Counted from the stretch's first letter, positions 1 to 7,368 are shown. The stretch: 27,871 bases of DNA from Bacteroidales bacterium (GCA_004552155.1 SFPF01000044.1:1-27871); one strand, 5' to 3'. Numbers and translations are program-made. Notes: generated by a model not told the origin, from the letters alone.

Positions 1-30
1 CCTTGCCCTGGGTGGCGATTGCTATTTTGG

Positions 31-38
31 CAAAATTA
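31..38 (-). promoter_or_regulatory. Possible -7 box reading out of the window's left edge
   Basis: On the minus strand this reads TAATTTTG, a full match to the Bacteroidetes -7 consensus TAnnTTTG. No TTTG -33 element is visible 19 bases upstream. If real it would drive a gene left of the window, divergent from prs. Confidence 0.25.
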
Positions 39-129
39 TATGCCCTCAGGCTTTCTTGCCTGCTTGGCCTACGCACAAACTGCAACTACTTCAACAACTC
101 CTTTCATACTCATCAAATCCACACACACA

Positions 130-1065
130 ATGAACAACCAGTCTTTCATGGTCTTTTCTGGCACTAAGTCAAAGTATCTGGCAGAGAAAATCTGCGCCGA
201 CTTAAATCAGCCTTTGGGAAATTTGGTCATCACGTACTTCGCCGACGGCGAGTTCTCCGTATCCTACGAAGAGTCTATCCGCGGTCGCGACGTATTCCTC
301 GTGCAGTCCACGTTCCCCAACTCCGACAACCTCATGGAACTTTTGCTGATGATTGACGCCGCCAAACGCGCCTCTGCCCACAGCATCAACGCCGTTATCC
401 CCTATTTCGGCTGGGCGCGCCAGGATCGTAAAGACAAGCCGCGCGTATCTATCGGCGCCAAACTCGTGGCCGACCTTCTGAGCGTTGCGGGCATCGACCG
501 CCTGCTCACAATGGACTTGCACGCCGACCAGGAACAGGGTTTCTTCGACGTACCCGTAGACCACCTCTATGCCTCCACCGTGATGCTGCCTTACGTCAAA
601 TCGCTCAACCTGCCCAATCTCTGCATCGCCACGCCCGATGTAGGCGGTTCGAAGCGTGCAAGCACCTATGCCAAATTCCTTGATTGTCCGATGGTGCTCT
701 GCAACAAGTCGCGCAAGAAAGCCAACGAGGTGGCCGGCATGCAGATTATCGGCGACGTGAAAGGCATGGACGTAGTGTTGGTCGACGACATCGTCGACAC
801 GGCCGGCACAATTACGAAGGCCGCCGACCTGATGATGGAAAACGGCGCTAACAGCGTGCGCGCCCTCGCCTCTCACTGCATCATGTCCGGCCCTGCCGAT
901 GAGCGCGTTCAGGCATCTGCGCTGGAGGAAATGGTATTTACTGACAGCATTCCCTACAAAGGCCATTGCCCGAAGGTAAAACAGATCACCGTGTCCGGCA
1001 TGTTCGCTGAAACTATCCGCCGCGTGATGGACAACGAGAGCATTTCTTCGCAATATCTCATTTAA
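130..1065 (+). CDS. prs: Ribose-phosphate pyrophosphokinase (PRPP synthetase)
   Basis: Makes PRPP from ribose 5-phosphate and ATP, feeding purine, pyrimidine, histidine, tryptophan and NAD synthesis in the cytoplasm. The 311-aa product is the usual length. Visible landmarks are the N-terminal FSGTKSKYLAEKI, the ATP-loop segment YFGWARQDRKDKPR, the metal/PRPP segment DLHADQ and the PRPP-binding loop VVLVDDIVDTAGT, ending in the Bacteroidetes-type tail SSQYLI. The frame stays open upstream to base 19, but those 37 residues are unlike the family, so I place the start at the ATG at 130, where family similarity begins. It stands alone and ends in a strong hairpin terminator. No lesion is seen. Identification is firm. 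Confidence 0.97.
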   Translation: MNNQSFMVFSGTKSKYLAEKICADLNQPLGNLVITYFADGEFSVSYEESIRGRDVFLVQSTFPNSDNLMELLLMIDAAKRASAHSINAVIPYFGWARQDRKDKPRVSIGAKLVADLLSVAGIDRLLTMDLHADQEQGFFDVPVDHLYASTVMLPYVKSLNLPNLCIATPDVGGSKRASTYAKFLDCPMVLCNKSRKKANEVAGMQIIGDVKGMDVVLVDDIVDTAGTITKAADLMMENGANSVRALASHCIMSGPADERVQASALEEMVFTDSIPYKGHCPKVKQITVSGMFAETIRRVMDNESISSQYLI

Positions 1066-1073
1066 CAAATACG

Positions 1074-1112
1074 AATAAGGCAGATGCCCAGCGCATCTGC
1101 CTTATTTATTTT
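1074..1112 (+). terminator. Rho-independent terminator of prs
   Basis: A 14-bp perfect stem (1074-1087 with 1093-1106) with a 5-base loop is followed by a T-rich run. It lies 9 bases after the prs stop codon. Confidence 0.9.
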
Positions 1113-1122
1113 CTTTAAAACC

Positions 1123-1153
1123 AATAAAGGATGCCTTGTCGGCATCCTTTATT
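1123..1153 (-). terminator. Terminator behind tRNA-Cys, possibly bidirectional
   Basis: A 13-bp perfect stem (1123-1135 with 1141-1153) and a 5-base loop sit just beyond the tRNA 3' end on the minus strand. Reading minus, the stem ends in TTTATT. It is A/T flanked on both sides, so it may also back up the prs terminator. Confidence 0.8.
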
Positions 1154-1165
1154 CTTTTATCGGTG

Positions 1166-1236
1166 AGGTACCCAGCAGATTCGAACTGCTGTACGCGGTT
1201 TTGCAGACCGCTACCTAGCCACTCGGTCAGGGTACC
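1166..1236 (-). tRNA. tRNA-Cys (anticodon GCA)
   Basis: Read on the minus strand, a 7-bp acceptor stem GGTACCC/GGGTACC encloses a D arm, an anticodon stem-loop with CTGCAAA (anticodon GCA), a T arm with GTTCGAATC and discriminator U73, which is a cysteine identity base. CCA is not encoded (the DNA continues CAC). The short variable loop fits a 71-nt class I tRNA. Confidence 0.95.
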
Positions 1237-1263
1237 AAAGGAAATCTTTTCTGATTTCGGGTG

Positions 1264-1294
1264 CAAAGGTAAACTTTAATTTTATTCCGACAAA
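1264..1294 (-). promoter_or_regulatory. Consensus promoter of tRNA-Cys
   Basis: Minus strand TTTG (1294-1291), 19-base spacer, TACCTTTG (1271-1264). This exactly matches the Bacteroidetes primary-sigma consensus and lies about 28 bases upstream of the mature tRNA 5' end. Confidence 0.85.
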
Positions 1295-1351
1295 GCATTG
1301 CGCCGCTTTTCTTACGATTAAGGCGCATTTTTTAGGCAAATCCCGCAAAAA

Positions 1352-1972
1352 TCACAGGGAGCAGAAGAAAGGCACGAGCACCGGAACGCTCAAGTCAATC
1401 AGCATGCCGTGGAAGAGCGAAATGGAAATCATCTGCTTGCCCGACACCCTGATGATTGTGGGCAACACCACGTCTACCGACGCCACGCCCGCCGCGCTGA
1501 TCGGGGCAAGCCGGCCGAAATGGCGGCGTATCCACGGCGCGAGCAGCAGGGCGCTCAGTTCGCGAAACACGTTGGAGAGCAGGGCGATGATACCCAGTTC
1601 TGCCGCCACCTGCGTGCCGAGCGATGCCGTCTTGAGTTGCGTGATGATAATGGAGGAAAGGGAGTAATAGCCCATGCCGCTGCCCACGGCGAGGCATTCC
1701 GTCAAGCGCCACTTGGCGAGACACAGAGCGGCAAGGGCAGAAAAGAGGAGCGTGCCGCCCACAGTGGCCAACGGAATAAGGAGCATCTTGGGACGAAAGG
1801 TGCGGATAATCTCTCCCAAGTTGTCGCTGCAACCCACGCTCACGCCAATTTGGAACATCAAAGCATAGAGCAGGTAGAGCGTCCAGTTGTGCACCTGCTC
1901 CAAACCGCCGACGAGCCAGCCGAACAGGCAACCCGCCACAAATGCGCCGACCACAAGCAAACTATTCCGCAT
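1352..1972 (-). CDS. LysO-family lysine exporter, large (C-terminal) subunit
   Basis: A 206-aa membrane protein with about six hydrophobic segments, matching the C-terminal part of the LysO (YbjE, DUF340) family. Family features include the motif GSGMGYYSLSSI, polar residues inside a membrane helix, and a tail segment VASVDVVLPTI. LysO exports L-lysine and toxic analogues across the inner membrane. The E. coli protein is one chain of about 300 aa; in Bacteroidetes the family is commonly split in two, as here. The frame stays open 26 codons further upstream, but the start at 1972 has a strong AAAGGAGG just before it and overlaps the end of the partner gene by 11 bases, so the two are translationally coupled. 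Substrate is inferred from family only. Confidence 0.85.
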   Translation of the reverse strand: MRNSLLVVGAFVAGCLFGWLVGGLEQVHNWTLYLLYALMFQIGVSVGCSDNLGEIIRTFRPKMLLIPLATVGGTLLFSALAALCLAKWRLTECLAVGSGMGYYSLSSIIITQLKTASLGTQVAAELGIIALLSNVFRELSALLLAPWIRRHFGRLAPISAAGVASVDVVLPTIIRVSGKQMISISLFHGMLIDLSVPVLVPFFCSL

Positions 1973-2216
1973 TTCCGTCCTCCTTTCTGAAGAAAAAGCG
2001 TTCCAACGCCCAAGCCGCCAACACGCTTCCTGCCAGCCCGAGCCCCGCAATCAGCGCGGCCTGAAGCCCGAACGACCAGAAGTTTTTCATCAGAAGCCGG
2101 TTCTCCCCCACCGAAACGCCGAGGAAGAAGAGCATCAGGCAGATGGTGAGGGTGATGCTTATATTAATACGCTGCAAGCCCCGGAAACGCCGCAGCAGGT
2201 AACCGACGGCGGACAT
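1962..2216 (-). CDS. LysO-family lysine exporter, small (N-terminal) subunit
   Basis: An 84-aa protein with two hydrophobic segments (about residues 14-30 and 40-60), including ICLMLFFLGVSVGEN, typical of the N-terminal part of LysO/DUF340. It directly precedes the larger part, and the last 11 bases overlap the partner's start. The open frame extends upstream to 2267, but those residues (MFTCLLVYLFTKK) are a translation of an intergenic repeat array, so I use the ATG at 2216. The two parts together equal one full LysO chain. Whether they form a heteromeric transporter is inference. Confidence 0.78.
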   Translation of the reverse strand: MSAVGYLLRRFRGLQRINISITLTICLMLFFLGVSVGENRLLMKNFWSFGLQAALIAGLGLAGSVLAAWALERFFFRKEDGNAE

Positions 2217-2234
2217 TGCGTATGAAGTTTTTTT

Positions 2235-2350
2235 AGTAAACAAGTAGACAAGTAGACAAGTAAACAAGACAAGTTACCATATAAAATATAGTTTGCAAGA
2301 CAAATCTGTCTCGTCTACTCGTTTACTTGTAAACTCGTCTACTAATAAAC
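2235..2350. repeat. 8-bp-unit palindromic intergenic array, copy A
   Basis: Left half consists of 8-bp units of the form TARACRAG (taaacaag, tagacaag), ending in ACAAGTTA. A short AT-rich core follows, then the units return in inverted orientation (CTCGTCTA, CTCGTTTA). The whole can fold back on itself. It lies between the lysO start and its likely promoter, so it would be in the lysO 5' leader. The core and right half recur inverted in copy B on the other side of efp. Confidence 0.85.
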
Positions 2351-2366
2351 GAAGGTTTATCGGGCG

Positions 2367-2374
2367 CAAAGTTA
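2367..2374 (-). promoter_or_regulatory. Likely -7 box for the lysO pair
   Basis: Minus strand TAACTTTG matches TAnnTTTG. A TTTTG lies upstream but at a 24-base spacing, longer than the usual 19-21. A transcript from here would carry repeat copy A in a leader of about 145 nt. Confidence 0.5.
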
Positions 2375-2483
2375 CGCCCCTACCGGTAGAACTCGGCGCA
2401 AAATAAATAAAAATCTGCCATTTGCGCAAACGCTTTTATTGTTTTTCCTATATGATATGTACGGATTATTTAGAAAAAAGACG

Positions 2484-2491
2484 TAATTTTG
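2484..2491 (+). promoter_or_regulatory. Likely -7 box for efp
   Basis: TAATTTTG followed by CA is a full match to the Bacteroidetes -7 element, 34 bases before the efp start. No clear -33 TTTG is present. Confidence 0.6.
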
Positions 2492-2525
2492 CACCCGCAA
2501 AATATTCTTAAACAGATAAATTCCA

Positions 2526-3092
2526 ATGATTAAATCTCAAGACATCAAGAAAGGCACCTGCATCCGCATGGACGGCAAACTGTATTTCTGCATCGACTTC
2601 CTGCACGTGAAGCCCGGCAAGGGCAACACCATTATGCGCACCACACTGAAAGACGTAGTGAGTGGTCGTGTGCTCGAAAAGCGTTTCAACATCGGCGAAG
2701 CCCTCGAAGATGTGCGCGTTGAGCGTCGTCCCTATCAGTTCCTTTATATGGAAGGCACTGACTACATCTTCATGAACAACGAGACCTTCGACCAAATTCC
2801 CATTGCCAAGGAACTCATCACGGGCGTGGACTTCATGAAGGAAGGCGACACGGTGGAAGTGGTTAGCGATGCCTCTACGGAAACCATTCTCTACGCTGAA
2901 ATGCCCGTCAAGACGCAACTCAAGATCGTTTACACCGAACCGGGTCTCAAGGGCGACACCGCTACCAACACGCTCAAGCCTGCCAAACTCGAGACGGGCG
3001 TAGAAGTGCGCGTGCCTCTCTTCATCAACGAAGGCGAAATCATCGAAGTCGACACGCGCGACGGTTCTTACGTCAACCGCGTCAAGGCATAA
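2526..3092 (+). CDS. efp: Translation elongation factor P
   Basis: EF-P binds ribosomes stalled on polyproline stretches between the P and E sites and promotes peptide bond formation. The 188-aa protein has the usual length and three-part build: an N-terminal KOW-like domain (about 1-65), then two OB domains (about 66-125 and 130-188). The tip loop that enters the peptidyl-transferase centre reads HVKPGKGNT, with Lys32 at the position that is modified in E. coli. The C-terminal signature IIEVDTRDGSYVNRV is intact. It is a single-gene unit with its own -7 box and terminator. It is bracketed by inverted copies A and B of the same repeat array. Confidence 0.96.
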   Translation: MIKSQDIKKGTCIRMDGKLYFCIDFLHVKPGKGNTIMRTTLKDVVSGRVLEKRFNIGEALEDVRVERRPYQFLYMEGTDYIFMNNETFDQIPIAKELITGVDFMKEGDTVEVVSDASTETILYAEMPVKTQLKIVYTEPGLKGDTATNTLKPAKLETGVEVRVPLFINEGEIIEVDTRDGSYVNRVKA

Positions 3093-3124
3093 GCCTGCCG
3101 TCCCGCCGCATAGGCAATATTTAT

Positions 3125-3164
3125 AAAAAGTGCCGCAAGGAAATCTCCTTTGCGGCACTTTTTG
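3125..3164 (+). terminator. Rho-independent terminator of efp
   Basis: A stem of about 16 bp with one mismatch, AAAAAGTGCCGCA pairing with TGCGGCACTTTTT, ends in a T run 33 bases after the efp stop. Confidence 0.9.
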
Positions 3165-3175
3165 TCTTTATTTAT

Positions 3176-3338
3176 TAGTAGACGAGTAAACGAGTAGACG
3201 AGTAGACGAGACAGATTTGTCTTTTAGTAAACGAGTTTACAAGTAAACGAATAGACGAGACAGATTTGTCTTGCAAACTATATTTTATATGGTAACTTGT
3301 CTTGTTTACTTGTTTACTCGTTTACTTGTTTACTTGTT
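3176..3338. repeat. 8-bp-unit palindromic intergenic array, copy B (inverted relative to A)
   Basis: Begins with tagacgag/taaacgag units and carries the block ACGAGTTTACAAGTAAACGA. It then holds the core TTGCAAACTATATTTTATAT and ends in CTTGTTTACTTGTTTACT. The central 90 or so bases are almost exactly the reverse complement of copy A. It lies between the converging ends of efp and the hexosaminidase gene and reaches the latter's stop codon. Confidence 0.85.
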
Positions 3339-5655
3339 AATGGCTGAGCATTTCGGGCGTTACCTTTTTCCATTCGCCGCCCGGCGTGCGGTATTCCACC
3401 TTCGTTTCGTGCCAATAGTTGGGCCAGCCGTCGAAAATGCCGCCGATGAAGCAAACTTTGATGGCGTGGCGGCCCTTTTGCAGCGCAATCTGCGCATTCT
3501 CGTGCGTGTGGCGCTGATAGTGGTCGCTGGAATTGTCGATGAGCAAAGAGCGGTCGAGCCATAGGGCGGCGTTGAGCGTGCTGAACTCATAGATGCCCGT
3601 TTCGGGTATCTCGATATAGCCTTCTGCAATGGCGGCGTAGTTCTTCACGTCGCGCAGGTTGCGCGAAAGTTCCGTAAGGGAGCGCAGTCCGTCGAGGTCT
3701 TTGAGCAAACTGTCCGCAAACACGGGCGTGCGTCCTTCGAGGTCGGCCGGCGCGGCAAAGCGGCCGTCAAACTTTTTCATCAGCAATCCGGGCGCAGTCG
3801 GCGCATCGGCACTCAGGCGCGGCGCGCTGTATTCCGTCTTCACGGCGTTGATGGTACGCACCGGCGAGATGATGCCCGAGGGCAGCACGGTGGCGGTTTT
3901 GAGCACCGTGGTCCGGTTGAGTTTTATGGGCGCAGTGTAAACCTCGCCGTTTTGCAGCGTCGGGTTCGTGCCGTCGGTGGTGTAGATAATCTTAAGGTCG
4001 CGCAGGGCTTTAAGCATCACGGAAGTCGAGTCCACGAATGCTAATTTGTTGCACGAACCGCCGGGCTGTTCGGGCAGGGGCATGTGGTAGTTGTAGCCGA
4101 GCAGGGCGAGGCGCTCTGTGCCGTCGCCGTCGAGGCGGCGCACAAAGTCGTTGTAATCCTTGCGGTCGAGCGCCGTCCATGCCGTTTCGGCCAGAGCCAG
4201 CGCACGCGGCCAAAGGCGATATTCAAGTATCTGCGTGGTGTGCATGTATTCGCTCCAGCAGTTTGCCTGCACGCCCATCACGAGGTGCTCGCGCCCCGTG
4301 CCGCGAAGGGCTGCGGGGATGGGGTCGTAGTTATACACGCGGTCAATCGGGAAATACGCGCCGAAAGCCGTGGGTTCGAGCACCTGGTCGCTTTGATAAT
4401 AGTCGAAGTAAAAGCCGTGGCCGGCAGAGGTCATCAGCACGGGATGACCCGCCTTGGCTGCCGCGATGCCGCCGTCCTCTCCGCGCCACGACATCACGAC
4501 TGCCGTGGTGTCGAGATTGCCGCCTTCGAGAATTTCGTCCCAACCTATCACGCGCTTGCCCTTTTCGGCAAGATGCTTGCTCACGCGGCCGATGATGTAA
4601 CTTTGTAACTGCGCCTCCTTGTCATAGCCCTGCTCCTTCATGCGCTGTTTGCAACTGTCGCAGGCCGCCCATTCCGTGCGCGGACTTTCGTCGCCGCCGA
4701 TGTGGTAATACGTGCCGGGAAAGAGTTGCACCATCTCGTCAATCACGTCGTTGAGAAAACCGAACATCCGCTCGCGCCCGGGACACATCACGATGTCTTC
4801 CACGCCCCAGATGCGGCGCACGCTGGTGGGCTGCTGCTTGCAGGAGAGTTCGGGATAGGCGGAAATGGCGGCTAATTCGTGGCCGGGGATTTCCAGTTCG
4901 GGCACAATCTCCACATGGTGCTTTTTGGCGAATGCCACCACGTCGCGGATTTCCTCCTGCGTGTAATATCCTTCCTCCACCGTGCCGTCTTCGTTCACGC
5001 GGCGGCTCCCTATTTCCGTGAGGCGGGGATATTTTTTGATTTCAATGCGCCAGCCCTGGTCGTCTGTCAGGTGCCAGTGCAGACGATTGATTTTATAGGC
5101 GGCAAGGCGTTCTATCTCGCGCTTAATCACAGAGGCGGGGAAGAAATGGCGACAGGGGTCGAGCATCACGCCGCGGTAGCCGAAGCGCGGCTCGTCCTTG
5201 ATGCGCACGCAGGGTAGCAGCCAGTTGCCTACCATCATCGTGGCGTGTCTGTTTTCAATGGCAGAGGGGAAAAGTTGCACGAGCGACTGCATGGCGTAGT
5301 ACAGACCGGCGGCGGTCGATGCGCGGGCCACTACCTTCTCCTCCGTCACCTCGAGCGTATAGGCTTCTGCTCCTTTCACGTTCTTGTCGTTGATGAAGGA
5401 GACGCTTCCTTTTGCGAGGGCTTTGCCCTTGCGGGGCGCGAAGCCTTTTGAGGTTCTGATTTTTTCGCAAAGCATCTGCGCCGCCTCTTTCGCGCCTTCG
5501 CCTTTGTAGGCAATGGTGGTCGCCGTGTTGAAAGCGAACGTGCCGGGCAGGGTCTCCACGGAAGCCGGGCGGGGAATGATGTTGATGTTGTCGGCCCACA
5601 ATGCGCCACAGCAAAGCACGCAGAGGGCGATGAGCATACTGATTTTTTTCATCAT
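3337..5655 (-). CDS. Secreted GH20 beta-N-acetylhexosaminidase
   Basis: Removes terminal GlcNAc or GalNAc from glycans by substrate-assisted catalysis. The 772-aa chain begins with a signal peptide (MMKKISMLIALCVLCCGALWA), placing it in the periplasm or outside. A GH20b N-terminal domain spans about 24-150 and the catalytic barrel about 155-510. The catalytic Asp-Glu pair is in HIGGDES near residue 320, and VMSWRGEDGG and WSEYMHT are further barrel landmarks. A chitobiase-like C-terminal segment (TDGTNPTLQNGEVY) follows. The last 150 or so residues, with TGIYEFSTLNAALWLD, resemble a PA14 carbohydrate-binding domain. The frame is open upstream to 5739, but those residues are not secretion-like. 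With nagB and the sulfatase-maturating enzyme nearby it fits mucin or glycosaminoglycan salvage. The exact substrate cannot be read. Confidence 0.93.
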   Translation of the reverse strand: MMKKISMLIALCVLCCGALWADNINIIPRPASVETLPGTFAFNTATTIAYKGEGAKEAAQMLCEKIRTSKGFAPRKGKALAKGSVSFINDKNVKGAEAYTLEVTEEKVVARASTAAGLYYAMQSLVQLFPSAIENRHATMMVGNWLLPCVRIKDEPRFGYRGVMLDPCRHFFPASVIKREIERLAAYKINRLHWHLTDDQGWRIEIKKYPRLTEIGSRRVNEDGTVEEGYYTQEEIRDVVAFAKKHHVEIVPELEIPGHELAAISAYPELSCKQQPTSVRRIWGVEDIVMCPGRERMFGFLNDVIDEMVQLFPGTYYHIGGDESPRTEWAACDSCKQRMKEQGYDKEAQLQSYIIGRVSKHLAEKGKRVIGWDEILEGGNLDTTAVVMSWRGEDGGIAAAKAGHPVLMTSAGHGFYFDYYQSDQVLEPTAFGAYFPIDRVYNYDPIPAALRGTGREHLVMGVQANCWSEYMHTTQILEYRLWPRALALAETAWTALDRKDYNDFVRRLDGDGTERLALLGYNYHMPLPEQPGGSCNKLAFVDSTSVMLKALRDLKIIYTTDGTNPTLQNGEVYTAPIKLNRTTVLKTATVLPSGIISPVRTINAVKTEYSAPRLSADAPTAPGLLMKKFDGRFAAPADLEGRTPVFADSLLKDLDGLRSLTELSRNLRDVKNYAAIAEGYIEIPETGIYEFSTLNAALWLDRSLLIDNSSDHYQRHTHENAQIALQKGRHAIKVCFIGGIFDGWPNYWHETKVEYRTPGGEWKKVTPEMLSH

Positions 5656-5736
5656 GATTGTATTTAGGTTTAAGGTTTGGTGCGTATATCTATAATATTG
5701 TATGGTACCCGCAAAACGCTTGCGGCAACTCAATCG

Positions 5737-5744
5737 CAAAATTA
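5737..5744 (-). promoter_or_regulatory. Likely -7 box for the hexosaminidase gene
   Basis: Minus strand TAATTTTG, full TAnnTTTG match, about 82 bases upstream of the start codon. No -33 TTTG is seen at the right distance. Confidence 0.55.
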
Positions 5745-5886
5745 CGCATTTATTTTATATATACCCCCTCTTCTGCTGCCTGTTCCACGGTTCGCGGCGG
5801 CATTTACTCCGTTTTGTTTTTCATTTTCTCGGAACTATTTTTTCCTTTCTGCCTGCAATTTTTTACGCTCTTATAAGAAAAAGTTT

Positions 5887-5966
5887 GTTACAAAGTTTGT
5901 AACGCTTGTTACAAAGTTTCTAACACATGTTACAAAGTTTGTAATACATGTTACAAAGTTTGTAAC
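5887..5966. repeat. Four 21-bp direct repeats of a 17-bp palindrome (operator-like)
   Basis: The perfect palindrome GTTACAAAGTTTGTAAC starts at 5887, and near-copies start at 5908, 5929 and 5950, exactly 21 bp apart. The second copy has one changed base (TTTCTAAC) and the third ends TAAT. The 4-bp linkers are GCTT, ACAT and ACAT. The 21-bp period is two helical turns, so all copies face one side of the DNA. The array lies in the 894-bp space between the divergent hexosaminidase and nagB genes. It looks like a cooperative regulator-binding site; the regulator is not in the window. Confidence 0.85.
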
Positions 5967-6084
5967 AAAAAATATCTTATAGGATAGTAAAAACTTTCAA
6001 GGAGAAAGGGAGAAATTTAAAGGGATTAGGAAAAAATTTGTCCGAGTTTGTTGCTTGAATGAGGAACAAATTTGACAAAAGTAT

Positions 6085-6375
6085 TAACTGCCTGGAAGGC
6101 AGTACGGAGCGTAGCGACAGTAACCGGGGACGAAGTCCTCGGGAAAGGCTATTGCAATGGTTCTGCCTGGAAGGCAGTACGCCTGTTGCAATGGATTAAA
6201 TGCCAGTCCTTTGGCGTAGTGCCTCTTCTGCGAGATTTTCGGCGGCACTCGGCAATTCAAACTTGATTGCTCTCGTTTGCACGAAAATTCCAGGCACATC
6301 GTCCTCACATCGCCCTACCGAGCACTTCGTGCCCGGTTACCGTCGCTACGCTCCGTAGTGCCTTCCAGGCACTTA
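6085..6375. repeat. Long inverted-repeat (REP/BIME-like) element with covarying hairpins
   Basis: The left arm (6085-6143) and the right arm (6318-6375) are inverted copies sharing CGGAGCGTAGCGAC and GTAACCGG. Each arm contains small hairpins that differ by paired changes: ACTGCC-TGGAA-GGCAGT on the left against AGTGCC-TGGAA-GGCACT on the right, and GGAC-GAA-GTCC against GCAC-GAA-GTGC. A third CTGCCTGGAAGGCAG hairpin lies at about 6162-6176, and TTGCAATGG occurs on both sides of it. No coding region is supported here. Confidence 0.8.
6235..6288. repeat. Nested hairpin element inside the long inverted repeat
   Basis: ATTTTCG (6235-6241) pairs with CGAAAAT (6282-6288), and an inner palindrome CAATTCAAACTTGATTG sits between them. 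The plan of outer arms, GC-rich shoulders and inner AT-rich palindrome resembles the 72-bp hairpins of the island and the element at 27.2 kb, though the bases differ. Confidence 0.55.
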
Positions 6376-6442
6376 ACACCTACATGAAATAAAAGGCAAT
6401 CTCCGAGAAAAAACGCCTTTTCCGTAAGAAAACATCAAAAAC

Positions 6443-6474
6443 TTTTGCGTTACAATAAAGTTTCTGTAATTTTG
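6443..6474 (+). promoter_or_regulatory. Consensus promoter of nagB
   Basis: TTTTG (6443-6447), 19-base spacer, TAATTTTG (6467-6474). This matches both elements and spacing of the Bacteroidetes primary-sigma promoter. The 5' leader would be about 70 nt. Confidence 0.85.
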
Positions 6475-6549
6475 CATATCATAGTTTGCGCCACGCAAAC
6501 TCCCTCCTAACGGCAAAACCTTTTAACTTACATCATAAATTACACGATC

Positions 6550-7368
6550 ATGAGAGTAATCATTGAACCGGACTATGAAAAACTGTCGCAATGGGCGGCA
6601 GATTATGTTGTGAACAAAATCAACGCCGCTAAGCCCACGGCAGAAAAGCCGTTCGTGCTCGGTCTGCCCACGGGCTCCTCGCCCATCGGCATGTACAAGG
6701 CACTCGTGAAGGCCAACAAGGAAGGACGCGTGAGTTTCAAGCACGTGCTGACTTTCAACATGGACGAATATGTGAACCTCCCCGAGGAACACCCCGAAAG
6801 TTACCACTCTTTCATGGCCACCAACCTCTTCAACCACATCGACTGCCCCAACCTCTTCAACCACATCGACTGCCCGAAGGAAAATATCCATATCCTCAAC
6901 GGCAACGCCGAAGACCTCGAAGCCGAATGTGCCCACTACGAACAGATGATCGTTGAAGCAGGCGGCATCGACCTCTTTATCGGCGGCATCGGACCCGATG
7001 GGCACATCGCTTTCAACGAGCCGGGCAGTTCGCTCACGAGCCGCACGCGCCAGAAGACGCTCACCACGGATACGCGCGTGGCCAACTCTCGCTTCTTCGG
7101 CGGCAACCCCGACAACGTGCCCGCACATGCCCTCACCGTAGGCGTTGGCACCGTGATGTCGGCCAAGGAAGTGCTCATCCTCTGCAACGGCCACAACAAG
7201 GCCCGCGCTTTGCAGGCAGCCGTTGAAGGCCCCGTTACGCAGATGTGGACCATCTCTGCCTTGCAGATGCACCAGCACGGCATCATCGTCTGCGACGAAG
7301 CAGCCTGCGAGGAAATCAAGCACGGCACGTACAAGTATTTCAAGGACATCGAAAAAGAAAGCATCTAA
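6550..7368 (+). CDS. nagB: Glucosamine-6-phosphate deaminase
   Basis: Converts glucosamine 6-phosphate to fructose 6-phosphate and ammonia, the last committed step of amino-sugar use. The 272-aa protein has the phosphate loop LPTGSSPIGMY. It also has Asp72 in FNMDEY (same number as the E. coli proton-relay residue) and the active-site stretch GGIGPDGHIAFNEPGSS with its Asp, His and Glu. A perfect 27-bp tandem duplication repeats NLFNHIDCP at residues 92-100 and 101-109. The E. coli enzyme has a single such segment, and without the extra copy the length would be 263 aa, close to the E. coli 266. The insertion adds nine residues before the conserved ENI.ILNGNA segment. Activity is therefore uncertain although all catalytic motifs are present. 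It has its own promoter and terminator. Confidence 0.94.
   Translation: MRVIIEPDYEKLSQWAADYVVNKINAAKPTAEKPFVLGLPTGSSPIGMYKALVKANKEGRVSFKHVLTFNMDEYVNLPEEHPESYHSFMATNLFNHIDCPNLFNHIDCPKENIHILNGNAEDLEAECAHYEQMIVEAGGIDLFIGGIGPDGHIAFNEPGSSLTSRTRQKTLTTDTRVANSRFFGGNPDNVPAHALTVGVGTVMSAKEVLILCNGHNKARALQAAVEGPVTQMWTISALQMHQHGIIVCDEAACEEIKHGTYKYFKDIEKESI
6823..6876 (+). repeat. 27-bp perfect tandem duplication inside nagB
   Basis: Bases 6823-6849 and 6850-6876 are identical, encoding NLFNHIDCP twice. The duplication is in frame and shows no third-position changes, so it is recent or an assembly artefact. Confidence 0.95.

Noticed and set aside
202..1068. Long antisense ORFs opposite prs, and similar ones opposite efp, nagB, coaBC, recN, rpoD and guaA
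   Set aside because: They mirror codon structure of clear genes on the other strand, have low-complexity His/Val/Gly-rich sequence and no recognisable motifs.
1962..2216. Frameshift splitting a single lysO gene
   Set aside because: A strong ribosome-binding site precedes the second start and the family is commonly two overlapping genes in Bacteroidetes, so this looks natural.
2217..2267. N-terminal extension MFTCLLVYLFTKK of the small LysO part
   Set aside because: It is a translation of repeat array A, and the same peptide appears beside other arrays. The ATG at 2216 fits the family.
5887..5966. CRISPR array
   Set aside because: Spacers would be only 4 bp and there are no cas genes. The same holds for the 8-bp arrays, which have no spacers.
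5677..5982. An ORF with repeated VTKF units over the 21-bp repeats
   Set aside because: The 21-bp period automatically gives a 7-residue repeat in every frame. The DNA palindrome, position between divergent genes and lack of a protein-like start favour a DNA site.
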